From an uncultured Patescibacteria group bacterium (GTDB lineage Bacteria > Patescibacteriota > Microgenomatia > UBA1406 > GWC2-37-13): 8,919 nucleotides of DNA. The stretch's first letter is position 1. Each line of letters begins with the position of its first letter. A program made the translations under genes and the position numbers. A model generated the notes under the pieces. That model worked only from the letters and a program-made list of their open reading frames with translations, made no database searches and was not told where the DNA came from. The stretch spans positions 1 to 8,919 of the forward strand of contig CALLVF010000081.1 of NCBI GenBank assembly GCA_938010745.1, in the 5' to 3' direction. This document shows positions 1-5,905 of this stretch, piece after piece.

Positions 1-123
1 ATTTAAAAAGAAAGCAATTAAAAGATAGTAAGTTAAGAAATCAGGATGCAGTACTCTCGCCCGAAAGTTATTATTTTCTTGAGGAATAAGTAAATGATGA
101 AAAAAATCAACTACTTTTTTCAT
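1..123 (-). CDS. Partial membrane protein, N-terminus only; resembles the start of CPR CAP-domain proteins
   Basis: Only the first 41 codons lie in the window and the frame stays open to base 1. The N-terminus is basic and His-rich (MKKVVDFFHHLLIP), followed by an ENNNFRARVLHPDF segment and then a hydrophobic run (LTYYLLIAFFL) that looks like the start of a membrane helix. From memory, this HHLLIP...NN-(Y/F)-RA-x-LHP pattern opens multi-helix or anchored proteins of Microgenomates that carry an extracellular CAP/SCP domain; that is recall, and the CAP domain itself would lie outside the window. The ATG at 123 is the only sensible start, because an in-frame TAA lies four codons upstream. A weak Shine-Dalgarno-like AGGA sits close to it. 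The gene overlaps the 3' end of the lamin-tail gene by 17 bases, suggesting translational coupling. It is clearly coding; the family assignment is moderate. Confidence 0.6.
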   Translation of the reverse strand, partial: MKKVVDFFHHLLIPQENNNFRARVLHPDFLTYYLLIAFFLN

Positions 124-646
124 AATCCTGTTTTATTTTAAGAAAAATCGAAGAAATAGTCAAAAGAGAGTAAGATAGTGAGAGAAAAGTTAAACCGTTG
201 ATTAATGGTTTGTTTATTTTTTTGTTTTCTATTGATTCTCCTAAAACTTCACCCTCAATTGCCTTTTGAGTGTTTAATATTAAATTTTTTGGTTTATTTT
301 GTTCAATTATTTTCTTTAGCAAATTTGTGTTTTTTGATATTTCTTGTCCATTAGCTAATGATTTTTGTTTAGAAGTTAAAGATGTTTTTATTGTTGCTGC
401 CATAAAGGGATTGTTTGAAGGAGTTGGTTTTGGTGTTGATGTTGGCTTTGGGGTTGGGGTGGCGGTTGTGTTAAGACAATTATTGTTTGCTGATCCTTTA
501 CTTTCTTCTTGTAGGCAAAATTCATCGCTTTCAAAAGAAACTCTTCCATAAGTTTTTCCCTGGATGGCGTTAAAGTATTCAAAACTATCTTTTTGCTGCT
601 TGTTAAAATCCAAAAGTCTGACGCTATCGCCTGAGTTATTAAACAT
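107..646 (-). CDS. C-terminal part of the lamin-tail surface protein, downstream of the amber stop
   Basis: This open frame is in phase with the upstream half; the first ATG after the stop is at 646, but coding similarity begins immediately after the TAG at 742. It holds the end of the lamin-tail domain (GDSVRLLDF, then cysteines corresponding to full-length 293 and 306), a linker with TPTPKPTSTPKPTP, a Lys/Asn-rich spacer, EGEVLGES and a terminal hydrophobic helix followed by KIKQDYEKSS. No Shine-Dalgarno site precedes the ATG at 646, there is no signal peptide, and the start would fall within a domain. An independent gene is therefore unlikely; it is best read as the tail of the single locus. 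It ends with TGA at 107-109, inside the next gene. Confidence 0.55.
   Translation of the reverse strand: MFNNSGDSVRLLDFNKQQKDSFEYFNAIQGKTYGRVSFESDEFCLQEESKGSANNNCLNTTATPTPKPTSTPKPTPSNNPFMAATIKTSLTSKQKSLANGQEISKNTNLLKKIIEQNKPKNLILNTQKAIEGEVLGESIENKKINKPLINGLTFLSLSYSLLTISSIFLKIKQDYEKSS
418..472 (-). repeat. Low-complexity Thr/Pro linker coding tract (period about 6 bases)
   Basis: The + strand is G/T-rich with GGTGTTGATGTTGG-like units and runs of GGGG. On the - strand it encodes alternating Thr/Pro with Lys (TPTPKPTSTPKPTP). It is a flexible extracellular spacer between the lamin-tail domain and the C-terminal anchor. Such tracts are prone to slippage-driven length change. Confidence 0.6.
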
Positions 647-742
647 TGAATTTGATAAGTCAATTACGCCGTAGCTCTTGGGTTGAATTTCTAAAGAAAA
701 TTTTTTTGGTGAGGAACCCGCGTTTTCTAGATCATCAATATA

Positions 743-1393
743 CTAGTTAATTAAGAAAACAGGAAAATCATTACCGTTGTAAATTTCTACCCATTCATTA
801 ACACCTGAAGGAGGATAAGCCATTACTTCGGAGGTATGTTTATTATTATAAGAAATCAATACTGGTTCACCCGTTGGTGTTGGTGTTTTAGTTGATAAGA
901 GGTTTAAGGTTGGGGAGGGAATTTGGGTTGGGGTGGAGGTTGGGAAGACAAAGTTTATTTGAGCTGAATTGCTAGTTGCAGTAAGACTGCTGCAGGTGGC
1001 TGTATATCGGTGGGCTTTTATATTGTATAACCCAGATTCAACACTGGTATCTTCTCCTATTTTTAAAAATATTTGCAGGTTAGTAATATTTTTATCAGCA
1101 ACATAATAGAATTTTTTACAATCATTTTCATTGACTTTTATCCAATCACCTAAAACATTTTTTATATAGCCAAAGTAATTAGCTCCATCACTTTTTTGAA
1201 AAGCTACCCGAAAGTAAGATTCGCCTGGAAGGTCTTTTATAGATAAATTAACCAGTACTTCCTCATTTTTTGAAGAAACATTATCAGGGATTACTTGATC
1301 TATTTTAAATGAAAAAGCTGCCATTATTTGAATGGGGGAAAAAAGAGTAAATAGCCAATTGATTAATAAAGCAAAAATAATTTTTTTCTTCAT
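743..1393 (-). CDS. N-terminal part of the lamin-tail surface protein, as translated up to the amber stop
   Basis: This 216-residue frame is what normal termination at TAG would yield. It opens with a classic signal peptide: a lysine-rich N-terminus, a hydrophobic core, and a likely cleavage after the MAA at 24-26. A beta-rich domain follows, with YFRVAFQKSDG (60-70), YFGYIKNVLGDW (73-84) and cysteines at 92 and 134. Similar 'FRVAFQK...YFGYxKN...GDW' repeats are, from memory, common in secreted Microgenomates proteins. The product ends inside the first strands of the lamin-tail domain (NEWVEIYNGNDFPVFLIN). It would then lack most of that domain and the C-terminal anchor, so it would probably be secreted unfolded or degraded. 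The ATG at 1393 has no clear Shine-Dalgarno site and sits in a small inverted repeat. The gap to the upstream peptidase gene is 56 bases. Confidence 0.7.
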   Translation of the reverse strand: MKKKIIFALLINWLFTLFSPIQIMAAFSFKIDQVIPDNVSSKNEEVLVNLSIKDLPGESYFRVAFQKSDGANYFGYIKNVLGDWIKVNENDCKKFYYVADKNITNLQIFLKIGEDTSVESGLYNIKAHRYTATCSSLTATSNSAQINFVFPTSTPTQIPSPTLNLLSTKTPTPTGEPVLISYNNKHTSEVMAYPPSGVNEWVEIYNGNDFPVFLIN

Positions 1394-1408
1394 TAACTAA
1401 GAAGTTAA
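1393..1408. promoter_or_regulatory. Inverted repeat overlapping the start codon of the lamin-tail gene
   Basis: TTAACT, a four-base spacer, then AGTTAA form a perfect 6-base inverted repeat. The A of the ATG start is the last base of the right arm in the mRNA. It could form a weak AU-rich hairpin that shields the start, or serve as an operator. The AT-rich base composition makes chance a real alternative. Confidence 0.3.
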
Positions 1409-1432
1409 TACAAAATCAGTTTTCTTGCAATT

Positions 1433-1442
1433 GACTATAGTC
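1433..1442. promoter_or_regulatory. Perfect 10-base palindrome between the peptidase and lamin-tail genes
   Basis: GACTATAGTC is a perfect palindrome located 7 bases past the stop codon of the peptidase gene and 40 bases before the next start. It has no following T-run, so it is not an intrinsic terminator. A dimeric regulator site is possible, but nothing else supports this. Confidence 0.2.
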
Positions 1443-1449
1443 TACAAGG

Positions 1450-2676
1450 CTATTTAAATGTCTCAGCAGAACAAATGTTTGAATAATGAGCGCTGAATTT
1501 AATATCTGGTCCATAAATCGGGTCATGCATAATATAATCATTTCCTTCTTTTTTTGTTAAAACAACAAAATGACTACCTCCATAACTGCATCCACCAACA
1601 CCGACAATAACATAACGACCGTTACTTAACTCTTCATCTATTTGTGAAATCGGGATTTGATAATTATTTAGTCCTCCTGGCCAGGGATTAAATTGGTTTC
1701 TATATTTCATGTAGGCTGTATTTAAATAAAAATAATCTGGATTTGAGGCGATTATTGATGGATCAATATTAACTCCGTTTTTTTTTAAAACCATTGATAC
1801 TGAAGTTATTAGACAACCGACATTTAAAATAGTTTCTGAAGAATAACCAATAAACTTATTAGCCCAACGCTCGTCTCTTTGCGAATAATAAGCCCCATCT
1901 GATCCATTACCAAAAGCATTAGCAGTAATAATGGAAGAGGCGCCTGATGTTTGAACAAAAGATTTAAAACTAGCTAGTTGAGCGCGAGCTTTACTTAAAA
2001 GTGTTTGATAGGTATTTTCATCATTTTGAGTATCAGCTAGTAATTTTTGTTTCTGAATTTTTTGTAAATTAAGAGATTGTTTTTGCTCATTTAACAATTG
2101 ATTAAGTTGTGCTAATTCTATGTTTTTTTGTTCTCTTAATTTTTTCTGTTCCTCAAAATTAAGCTTTGTTTGTTGTACCTGTATTAAAAGTCTTTGATTG
2201 TATTCTTGAGTGTCTTTTAGATACTTAATTCGGCTAATTAGATCACTCATATTATTACTATCAATAATTAGCGTAAACATGCTAATTGAACGAATTTTAT
2301 ATCCTTGAACAATTTTTGCCAGAAGCAATTTTGAAAGATAATCTAGCGATTCATCTAACCCAACAATTCTTTGTTCTAAGACCTCTATCTCTTTTTTAGT
2401 TTTAATGATTTTATCTTCGGTTTCTTTGATTTTTGCTGTAGTTAAAAAAATTTGACTATCCATATATTGAATTTGTGAAGAAAGATTGCTAATTTGACTA
2501 CGTAAATTATTTATTATTGGAGTACATTTGTTAATTAACTCTTGCAGCTCTTTTTCAGAAAGACCTGTTAAATTAACGTTTAAATTACACTCAATTGCAA
2601 ACTTATTTTTTGGTAAATAAAAAACAGCTAAAATAAAAAGAATAAAAGTGAATATTAAGAAAAATTTTTTTACCAT
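1450..2676 (-). CDS. Secreted coiled-coil protein with C39-like cysteine peptidase domain; likely FtsEX partner
   Basis: The 408-residue protein starts with a signal peptide or anchor (about 5-20), followed by a long coiled coil (about 38-240) rich in Gln, Lys, Leu and Glu. The central hinge-like part (about 115-150, KIVQGYKIRSISMFTLIIDS) matches the layout of PcsB/CwlO/EnvC-type proteins. The C-terminal domain (about 262-408) looks like Peptidase_C39_2, a papain-like fold. It has YYSQRDERW (Gln266 as oxyanion residue), NVGCLITSVSMVL (nucleophile Cys288), GSHFVVL (His369) and MHDPIYGP (Asp385). All catalytic residues are present. It lies 9 bases after ftsX, so it probably acts outside the membrane on peptidoglycan cross-bridges or another surface peptide, under FtsEX control. 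Known FtsEX partners use M23, CHAP or NlpC/P60 domains instead. The stop is TAG, with a second in-frame TAG five codons on. Substrate is unknown. Confidence 0.82.
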   Translation of the reverse strand: MVKKFFLIFTFILFILAVFYLPKNKFAIECNLNVNLTGLSEKELQELINKCTPIINNLRSQISNLSSQIQYMDSQIFLTTAKIKETEDKIIKTKKEIEVLEQRIVGLDESLDYLSKLLLAKIVQGYKIRSISMFTLIIDSNNMSDLISRIKYLKDTQEYNQRLLIQVQQTKLNFEEQKKLREQKNIELAQLNQLLNEQKQSLNLQKIQKQKLLADTQNDENTYQTLLSKARAQLASFKSFVQTSGASSIITANAFGNGSDGAYYSQRDERWANKFIGYSSETILNVGCLITSVSMVLKKNGVNIDPSIIASNPDYFYLNTAYMKYRNQFNPWPGGLNNYQIPISQIDEELSNGRYVIVGVGGCSYGGSHFVVLTKKEGNDYIMHDPIYGPDIKFSAHYSNICSAETFK

Positions 2677-2684
2677 TAATTAAT

Positions 2685-2714
2685 ATTATACTTTGAGGTA
2701 TTTACTGGTAGCAA
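2685..2714 (-). promoter_or_regulatory. Candidate promoter for the coiled-coil peptidase gene
   Basis: On the - strand there is a perfect TATAAT (2690-2685) and, 18 bases upstream, TTGCTA (2714-2709; 4 of 6 to consensus), inside the end of ftsX. The -10 box ends 8 bases before the ATG at 2676, so transcription would begin at or next to the start codon. No Shine-Dalgarno site precedes this gene. AT-rich DNA makes chance -10 matches common. Confidence 0.35.
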
Positions 2715-3582
2715 GAAAAGTAGCTAAAATAGCGATTAAAACCCCAAAAAAAGATATAAAAAGGTAACTGACAGTTAAAAATAAAAAATTAAAAGGCCAA
2801 ACTTGTAGTTGGTAAACTTCTAAATTGAGAAAAAGCTTGGGTAGACCTAATAAATAGGAAGTCAAAAATGGCTTAAGATAGAAAAAGATTACTAAAAATA
2901 AAATAAAGGCAAGGGTTGAGGCAGCAAGACCAAGAAAGACCGCCTCCAAAATAAACGGTTTTCTGATATACGAATTAGTGGCTCCCAAAAGCTTGAGGAT
3001 TTCTATTTCATCTTTTTTTAAGGCAATCTTAAAAAGGGTAGTGGTTGTAAGAACAATAGTTGACATTAAAAGAAGAAAAACATAAAAGATAGAACCTCCT
3101 TTTCGCAGAATATTTATTAAGGTTAAAAGTCGGTCAACAATATCTTTTTGAAACTGAACTTCATCCACTCCCGGTTGTTTTTTTAAAAACTCAGCTATTT
3201 CTGGTAAAAAAGCTGCTTTTTTCGCATAAATTTCCAAAGAGGGAGGTAAAATATCAGCAGAGACCATTTCAAGAAGGAGGGGATTATCTTTATTTAGTTG
3301 CTGGTATATTTGAAAAGCATCCTTTTGTGAAATATACTTTAAAGAAAGCACTTTTCCCGATGAGGATAAAGTATCGCGTATTCTAAAAATCTCACTCTCT
3401 GGTGTTTTTGTCTGAAAATAAACTGTTACTTGAGGACGGGTTTCGATATAAACTAAAATTCCTTGTAAAAAGGAAAAAGTAATAAAAAGGATAAGTGATA
3501 AAAAAAGGGTAAAAAAAAGCACTAAAAAAGCACTAGTTGTTTGATAAGGGGTCCTCCGCAGCGATAAAATTATTTCTTTCAT
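2686..3582 (-). CDS. ftsX: Cell division permease FtsX
   Basis: FtsX is the membrane half of the FtsEX complex, which couples cytoplasmic ATP hydrolysis to activation of an extracellular cell-wall hydrolase at the division site. The 298 residues show the family layout: cytoplasmic N-terminus, helix 1 (about 18-40), an extracellular loop (about 45-165), then helices near 163-185, 208-232 and 262-290. The loop has the usual features: VTVYFQTKTPESEI, a KYISQKDAFQIYQ segment, LPPSLEIYAK and PGVDEVQFQKD. The cytoplasmic segment after helix 2 carries EIEILKLLGATNSYIRKPFILEA, the typical MacB/FtsX coupling region. The start codon overlaps the ftsE stop (ATGA) and has a strong Shine-Dalgarno site inside ftsE. 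Length is normal. The next gene is the predicted hydrolase it would control. Confidence 0.95.
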   Translation of the reverse strand: MKEIILSLRRTPYQTTSAFLVLFFTLFLSLILFITFSFLQGILVYIETRPQVTVYFQTKTPESEIFRIRDTLSSSGKVLSLKYISQKDAFQIYQQLNKDNPLLLEMVSADILPPSLEIYAKKAAFLPEIAEFLKKQPGVDEVQFQKDIVDRLLTLINILRKGGSIFYVFLLLMSTIVLTTTTLFKIALKKDEIEILKLLGATNSYIRKPFILEAVFLGLAASTLAFILFLVIFFYLKPFLTSYLLGLPKLFLNLEVYQLQVWPFNFLFLTVSYLFISFFGVLIAILATFLATSKYLKV

Positions 3583-4256
3583 ATTTCATAGCCTCCTTTC
3601 TTAAGATCTTTAATTAGCCTACCTTCCTTTAATACAATGACTCGTTTTTGCAAACTATTGACAATGTCAGTGTTATGGGTGGCAATAATGATTGTTCTTT
3701 TTCCTTCTAATTTTTTAAAAATCTTCATTATTTCCCAGGAAGTTTTTGGATCAAGATTACCAGTTGGTTCATCAGCTAAAAGAATTTCTCTTTCTCCAAT
3801 AATTGCTCGAGCAATTGCCACCCGTTGAAGTTCTCCTGCTGAAAGTTGTTGGGGAAAAACTTTCTCTTTACCATCTAACCCCACCAGTTTTAATGCTTCT
3901 TCCACTTCTTTTTTAATTTTACTAAACGCTGTGTTAGTTAGCATAAGGCTTAAACTAACGTTTTCAAAAACAGTCTTATCGTTTAGAATTTTAAAATCTT
4001 GAAAAATCATTCCAATTTTTCGCCGAAGAGTCACGGTTTGATTAAAATTTTTTGAGGAAATTTCCCAACCATCAATAGTAATTGAGCCCTCAGTTGGCAG
4101 ATACTCTCTTAAGATTAATTTTAAAATAGTTGTTTTTCCTGCTCCTGATGGACCAACAAAAAAAACAAACTCATTATTGGTAATCTCAAAAGAAATATTG
4201 TCTAAAGCGAGATTGCCTAAAGGAAATTTTTTAGTAACTTTTTCAAAGATAATCAT
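3579..4256 (-). CDS. ftsE: Cell division ATP-binding protein FtsE
   Basis: FtsE is the ABC-type ATPase that pairs with FtsX at the inner face of the membrane. In 225 residues all ABC motifs are intact: Walker A GPSGAGKTT (35-43), Q-loop Gln86 in IGMIFQDFKIL, signature LSAGELQR (138-145), Walker B ILLADEPTGNLD (158-169) and the switch His194 in ATHN. The FQDFKIL-NDKTVFENV stretch is characteristic of FtsE rather than of general LolD/MacB transporters. The start overlaps the stop of the upstream small membrane protein by four bases (ATGA), and its own TGA overlaps ftsX in the same way, so the three are translationally coupled. No Shine-Dalgarno site is evident before its ATG, consistent with re-initiation. 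The identity is supported by the adjacent ftsX and by the prfB-ftsE-ftsX order common in Gram-positive bacteria. Confidence 0.96.
   Translation of the reverse strand: MIIFEKVTKKFPLGNLALDNISFEITNNEFVFFVGPSGAGKTTILKLILREYLPTEGSITIDGWEISSKNFNQTVTLRRKIGMIFQDFKILNDKTVFENVSLSLMLTNTAFSKIKKEVEEALKLVGLDGKEKVFPQQLSAGELQRVAIARAIIGEREILLADEPTGNLDPKTSWEIMKIFKKLEGKRTIIIATHNTDIVNSLQKRVIVLKEGRLIKDLKKGGYEI
3592..3599 (-). promoter_or_regulatory. Strong ribosome binding site for ftsX
   Basis: AAAGGAGG on the - strand, 9 bases before the ftsX ATG and inside the last codons of ftsE. It fixes the ftsX start at 3582. It contrasts with the genes that appear to lead transcripts, which lack such a site. Confidence 0.8.
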
Positions 4257-4729
4257 TGAAGTATTTCAACTAAACCAACATCCATTAACCAACCAGCTTT
4301 TTCTCCTTTAAAGGTTTGTCCCCAGACTCGGACTTTTTTGCCTATAAATTGAGAAAGATCAACCGTTGATGAGGTGAGATAAACGTTTTGTGATGCCCCC
4401 CCTGGTCGTTCTAGGTGAAAATTTCCTTCACCGTCAATCCCTCCTTCTTTCAGTACTCCCTCAGCTTTATCTTTGAATGTTTTTTTATCAGCAATTCCAA
4501 CTGTTTTTTTAGAAGATGAAGGCATACTACTAGTGGAAGTGGTTTCCTTTTTTACCAATGTTGGAAATCGTGCCGTGATAAAACCAACAATTACACCAAA
4601 AATAATAGTAGCAAATATAAAAATTAACAATTTATGGTAGGAAATTTTCTCTGCTGTGGATTCACTATCTAGAGTATGAATTAGATTATTTTTATCAAAG
4701 TTTACCATATAAAATAGCTTATCACTCAT
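4253..4729 (-). CDS. Small single-pass membrane protein with C-terminal OB-like domain, unknown function
   Basis: This is not a named family to me. From the ATG at 4729 it is 158 residues: a polar N-terminus, one membrane helix (about 33-51, LLIFIFATIIFGVIVGFI), a Ser/Thr/Lys linker (58-80) and a compact domain (about 83-158). The domain has KAEGVLKEGG, EGNFHLERPGGASQNVYLTSSTVDLSQFIGKKVRVWGQTF and AGWLMDVGLVEIL. The 'fixed length - KVRVWG - DV..VEI' pattern resembles a small beta-barrel (OB-like) fold. Similar proteins occur, from memory, in many Microgenomates genomes. The domain would be extracytoplasmic if the N-terminus is inside. An in-frame TTG at 4744 would add five residues and an ATG at 4708 would remove seven; none has a good Shine-Dalgarno site. 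The 4-base overlap with ftsE suggests it works with or is expressed with FtsEX. Confidence 0.8.
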   Translation of the reverse strand: MSDKLFYMVNFDKNNLIHTLDSESTAEKISYHKLLIFIFATIIFGVIVGFITARFPTLVKKETTSTSSMPSSSKKTVGIADKKTFKDKAEGVLKEGGIDGEGNFHLERPGGASQNVYLTSSTVDLSQFIGKKVRVWGQTFKGEKAGWLMDVGLVEILQ

Positions 4730-4792
4730 GTTAAAAAAAAGCAACCGTGAATATTATTTTTATTTTCTGTTTTAAATTAATTGCTTATCAAT

Positions 4793-4810
4793 AAAAACTC
4801 TTTCGTTTTT
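4793..4810 (-). terminator. Weak terminator-like hairpin after prfB
   Basis: The - strand reads AAAAAC, six unpaired bases, then GTTTTT, giving a 6-base stem with a T-rich right arm, 23 bases beyond the prfB stop. The stem has only one G-C pair, so termination would be weak. It could simply be AT-rich background, leaving prfB and the ftsEX cluster co-transcribed. Confidence 0.25.
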
Positions 4811-4833
4811 TATTCTCAAAAATAGATAGGAAG

Positions 4834-5838
4834 TTATGTTTTCTTTAAATATTCCTCAATAAAATCATCAAGATTTCCATCTAAAACTGCTTCCACATCA
4901 GATTCCTCAAAATCAGTTCGCAAATCTTTAATTAACTTATATGGGTGAAGAACATAGGATCTAATTTGTCTTCCCCAAGAAGCAATTTTTTCTTTCTTAA
5001 AGGAAGCAAGTTTTTTTTCCCTTTTTTCCTGTTCAATTTGCCAAAGTTTTGATCGCAATATCTTCAAAGCATTTTCTCTATTTTGTAACTGATATCTTTC
5101 TGTTTGACAAGTGATAACTATTCCAGTTGGTTTATGACGAAGTCTAACAGCGGTAGCTACTTTGTTAACATTTTGGCCTCCTTTTCCCCCACTTCGAAAA
5201 AACTCCCATTCTATTTCATCTTCCTTAATATTAATCTCTTCCTTCTCAATTACCGGCAAAACTTCAACTAAAGCAAATGAAGTTTGACGAAGCTTGTCTG
5301 CATTAAAAGGCGATTGTCTTACTAGTCGGTGTACACCAGCTTCACCTTTAAGATAACCATAGGAAAATTTTCCTAAGACATTCAAGGTAATACTCTTGAT
5401 CCCTGCTTCTTCTCCTGGAATAAGATTAACCTCCTCAAAAACCCAGCCTTTTTTTTCAAAGTAACGGGTATACATTCGAAAAAGCATTGCTGTCCAATCC
5501 ATTGCCTCTGTTCCTCCTTGACCGGCATGAATGGAAAAGATAGCGTCATCTTTATCATAAGGACCGGAAAGAAAAAGGATGATTTCATAATTTTTTATTA
5601 ATTTTTTTGCCTCTTCTAATTGTCCTTCCTTAAATAAAAGTTGCATTAACTCAATTTCTTCAACTTCTTTTTTTAGATCATTAAGCTTTTTCATAATTTG
5701 GGCAGATTTTTTCGGATCTTGCCAAAAAGATGGATCATAAGTTTGTTTTTCTAACAAAGTTATTTCTTTCTTCTTTTCCAAGAGATGATATTTTGCCAAA
5801 ATATTTTCTAATTTTTTCTTTAATTCTTCCTTTCCCAT
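4834..5838 (-). CDS. prfB: Peptide chain release factor 2 (RF2)
   Basis: RF2 recognises UAA and UGA in the ribosomal A site and triggers release of the finished protein. The 334-residue protein has an N-terminal helical domain (1-90), the codon-reading tripeptide SPF (176-178, in [20 protein letters not shown]) that marks RF2 rather than RF1, and the catalytic GGQ (220-222, in [19 protein letters not shown]) that contacts the peptidyl-transferase centre. The C-terminus ([38 protein letters not shown]) is typical. The frame is continuous from the ATG at 5838, with about 25 residues before the region where many bacteria have the autoregulatory +1 frameshift; no shift is needed here. UGA-terminated frames in the same window fit its role. 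Position upstream of ftsE-ftsX is a common order in Gram-positive genomes. The start has no Shine-Dalgarno site but has a TATAAT close upstream. Confidence 0.97.
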   Translation of the reverse strand: MGKEELKKKLENILAKYHLLEKKKEITLLEKQTYDPSFWQDPKKSAQIMKKLNDLKKEVEEIELMQLLFKEGQLEEAKKLIKNYEIILFLSGPYDKDDAIFSIHAGQGGTEAMDWTAMLFRMYTRYFEKKGWVFEEVNLIPGEEAGIKSITLNVLGKFSYGYLKGEAGVHRLVRQSPFNADKLRQTSFALVEVLPVIEKEEINIKEDEIEWEFFRSGGKGGQNVNKVATAVRLRHKPTGIVITCQTERYQLQNRENALKILRSKLWQIEQEKREKKLASFKKEKIASWGRQIRSYVLHPYKLIKDLRTDFEESDVEAVLDGNLDDFIEEYLKKT

Positions 5839-5850
5839 AAAAACTTAAAT

Positions 5851-5856
5851 ATTATA
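5851..5856 (-). promoter_or_regulatory. Candidate -10 box for prfB
   Basis: A perfect TATAAT on the - strand ends 12 bases before the prfB ATG, which would give a leader of about 6 bases. No convincing -35 box lies 16-18 bases upstream, so support is limited to the -10 match and its placement. Confidence 0.3.
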
Positions 5857-5905
5857 CATAAAGGGGAAGATTAAAATTTTTCCTATTCATTCTGTTTTTT
5901 TACAG

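Larger units (their letters stand above)
107..1393 (-). pseudogene. Secreted lamin-tail-domain protein interrupted by one in-frame amber codon
   Basis: Read through one TAG (743-745, codon 217), this is a continuous 428-codon frame. It has a signal peptide (residues 1-25), an Ig-like extracellular domain (about 28-150), a Thr/Pro linker (150-175), a lamin-tail domain (about 185-306), a second Thr/Pro/Lys linker (310-325), the short motif EGEVLGES (380-387), a terminal membrane helix (about 397-419) and a charged tail. The lamin-tail signature begins SEVMAYPPSG, NEWVEIYN, and continues after the stop with YIDDLENAG. The TAG falls where this family usually has Trp (Gly/Asn-Trp-x-(I/L)-D-D), so one TGG-to-TAG change explains it; no frameshift is involved. 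The product is probably an envelope-anchored surface protein of unknown ligand. It may be a recent pseudogene, a sequencing error or a readthrough gene. The frame downstream is undecayed, which argues against an old pseudogene. Confidence 0.75.

Noticed and set aside
270..551. + strand open frame of 93 codons with Val/Gly-rich repeats
   Set aside because: It is the antisense of the Thr/Pro linker and lamin-tail coding; the Val/Gly repeats are the complement of Thr/Pro codons.
388..663. - strand open frame of 91 codons with Gln/Pro-rich tail
   Set aside because: It is an alternative frame of the lamin-tail gene; the real frame has domain and linker features.
107..1393. Alternative genetic code in which TAG or TGA is read as an amino acid
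   Set aside because: TGA ends three frames in tight ATGA or overlap contexts, RF2 is encoded here, and TAG ends the peptidase gene; one in-frame TAG is not enough for reassignment.
3637..3828. + strand open frame of 63 codons inside ftsE
   Set aside because: Antisense of highly conserved ABC motifs, with no independent signal.
5382..5588. - strand open frame of 68 codons inside prfB
   Set aside because: Different frame within conserved RF2 sequence; not a frameshifted part of prfB.
5760..5838. Programmed +1 frameshift near the start of prfB
   Set aside because: The frame is continuous from ATG through the N-terminal domain; no in-frame UGA interrupts it.
5892..5905. CTGT/ACAG hairpin after the PilM/LytR_C gene as a terminator
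   Set aside because: Only a 4-base stem with an all-A loop and no following T-run on the transcribed strand.
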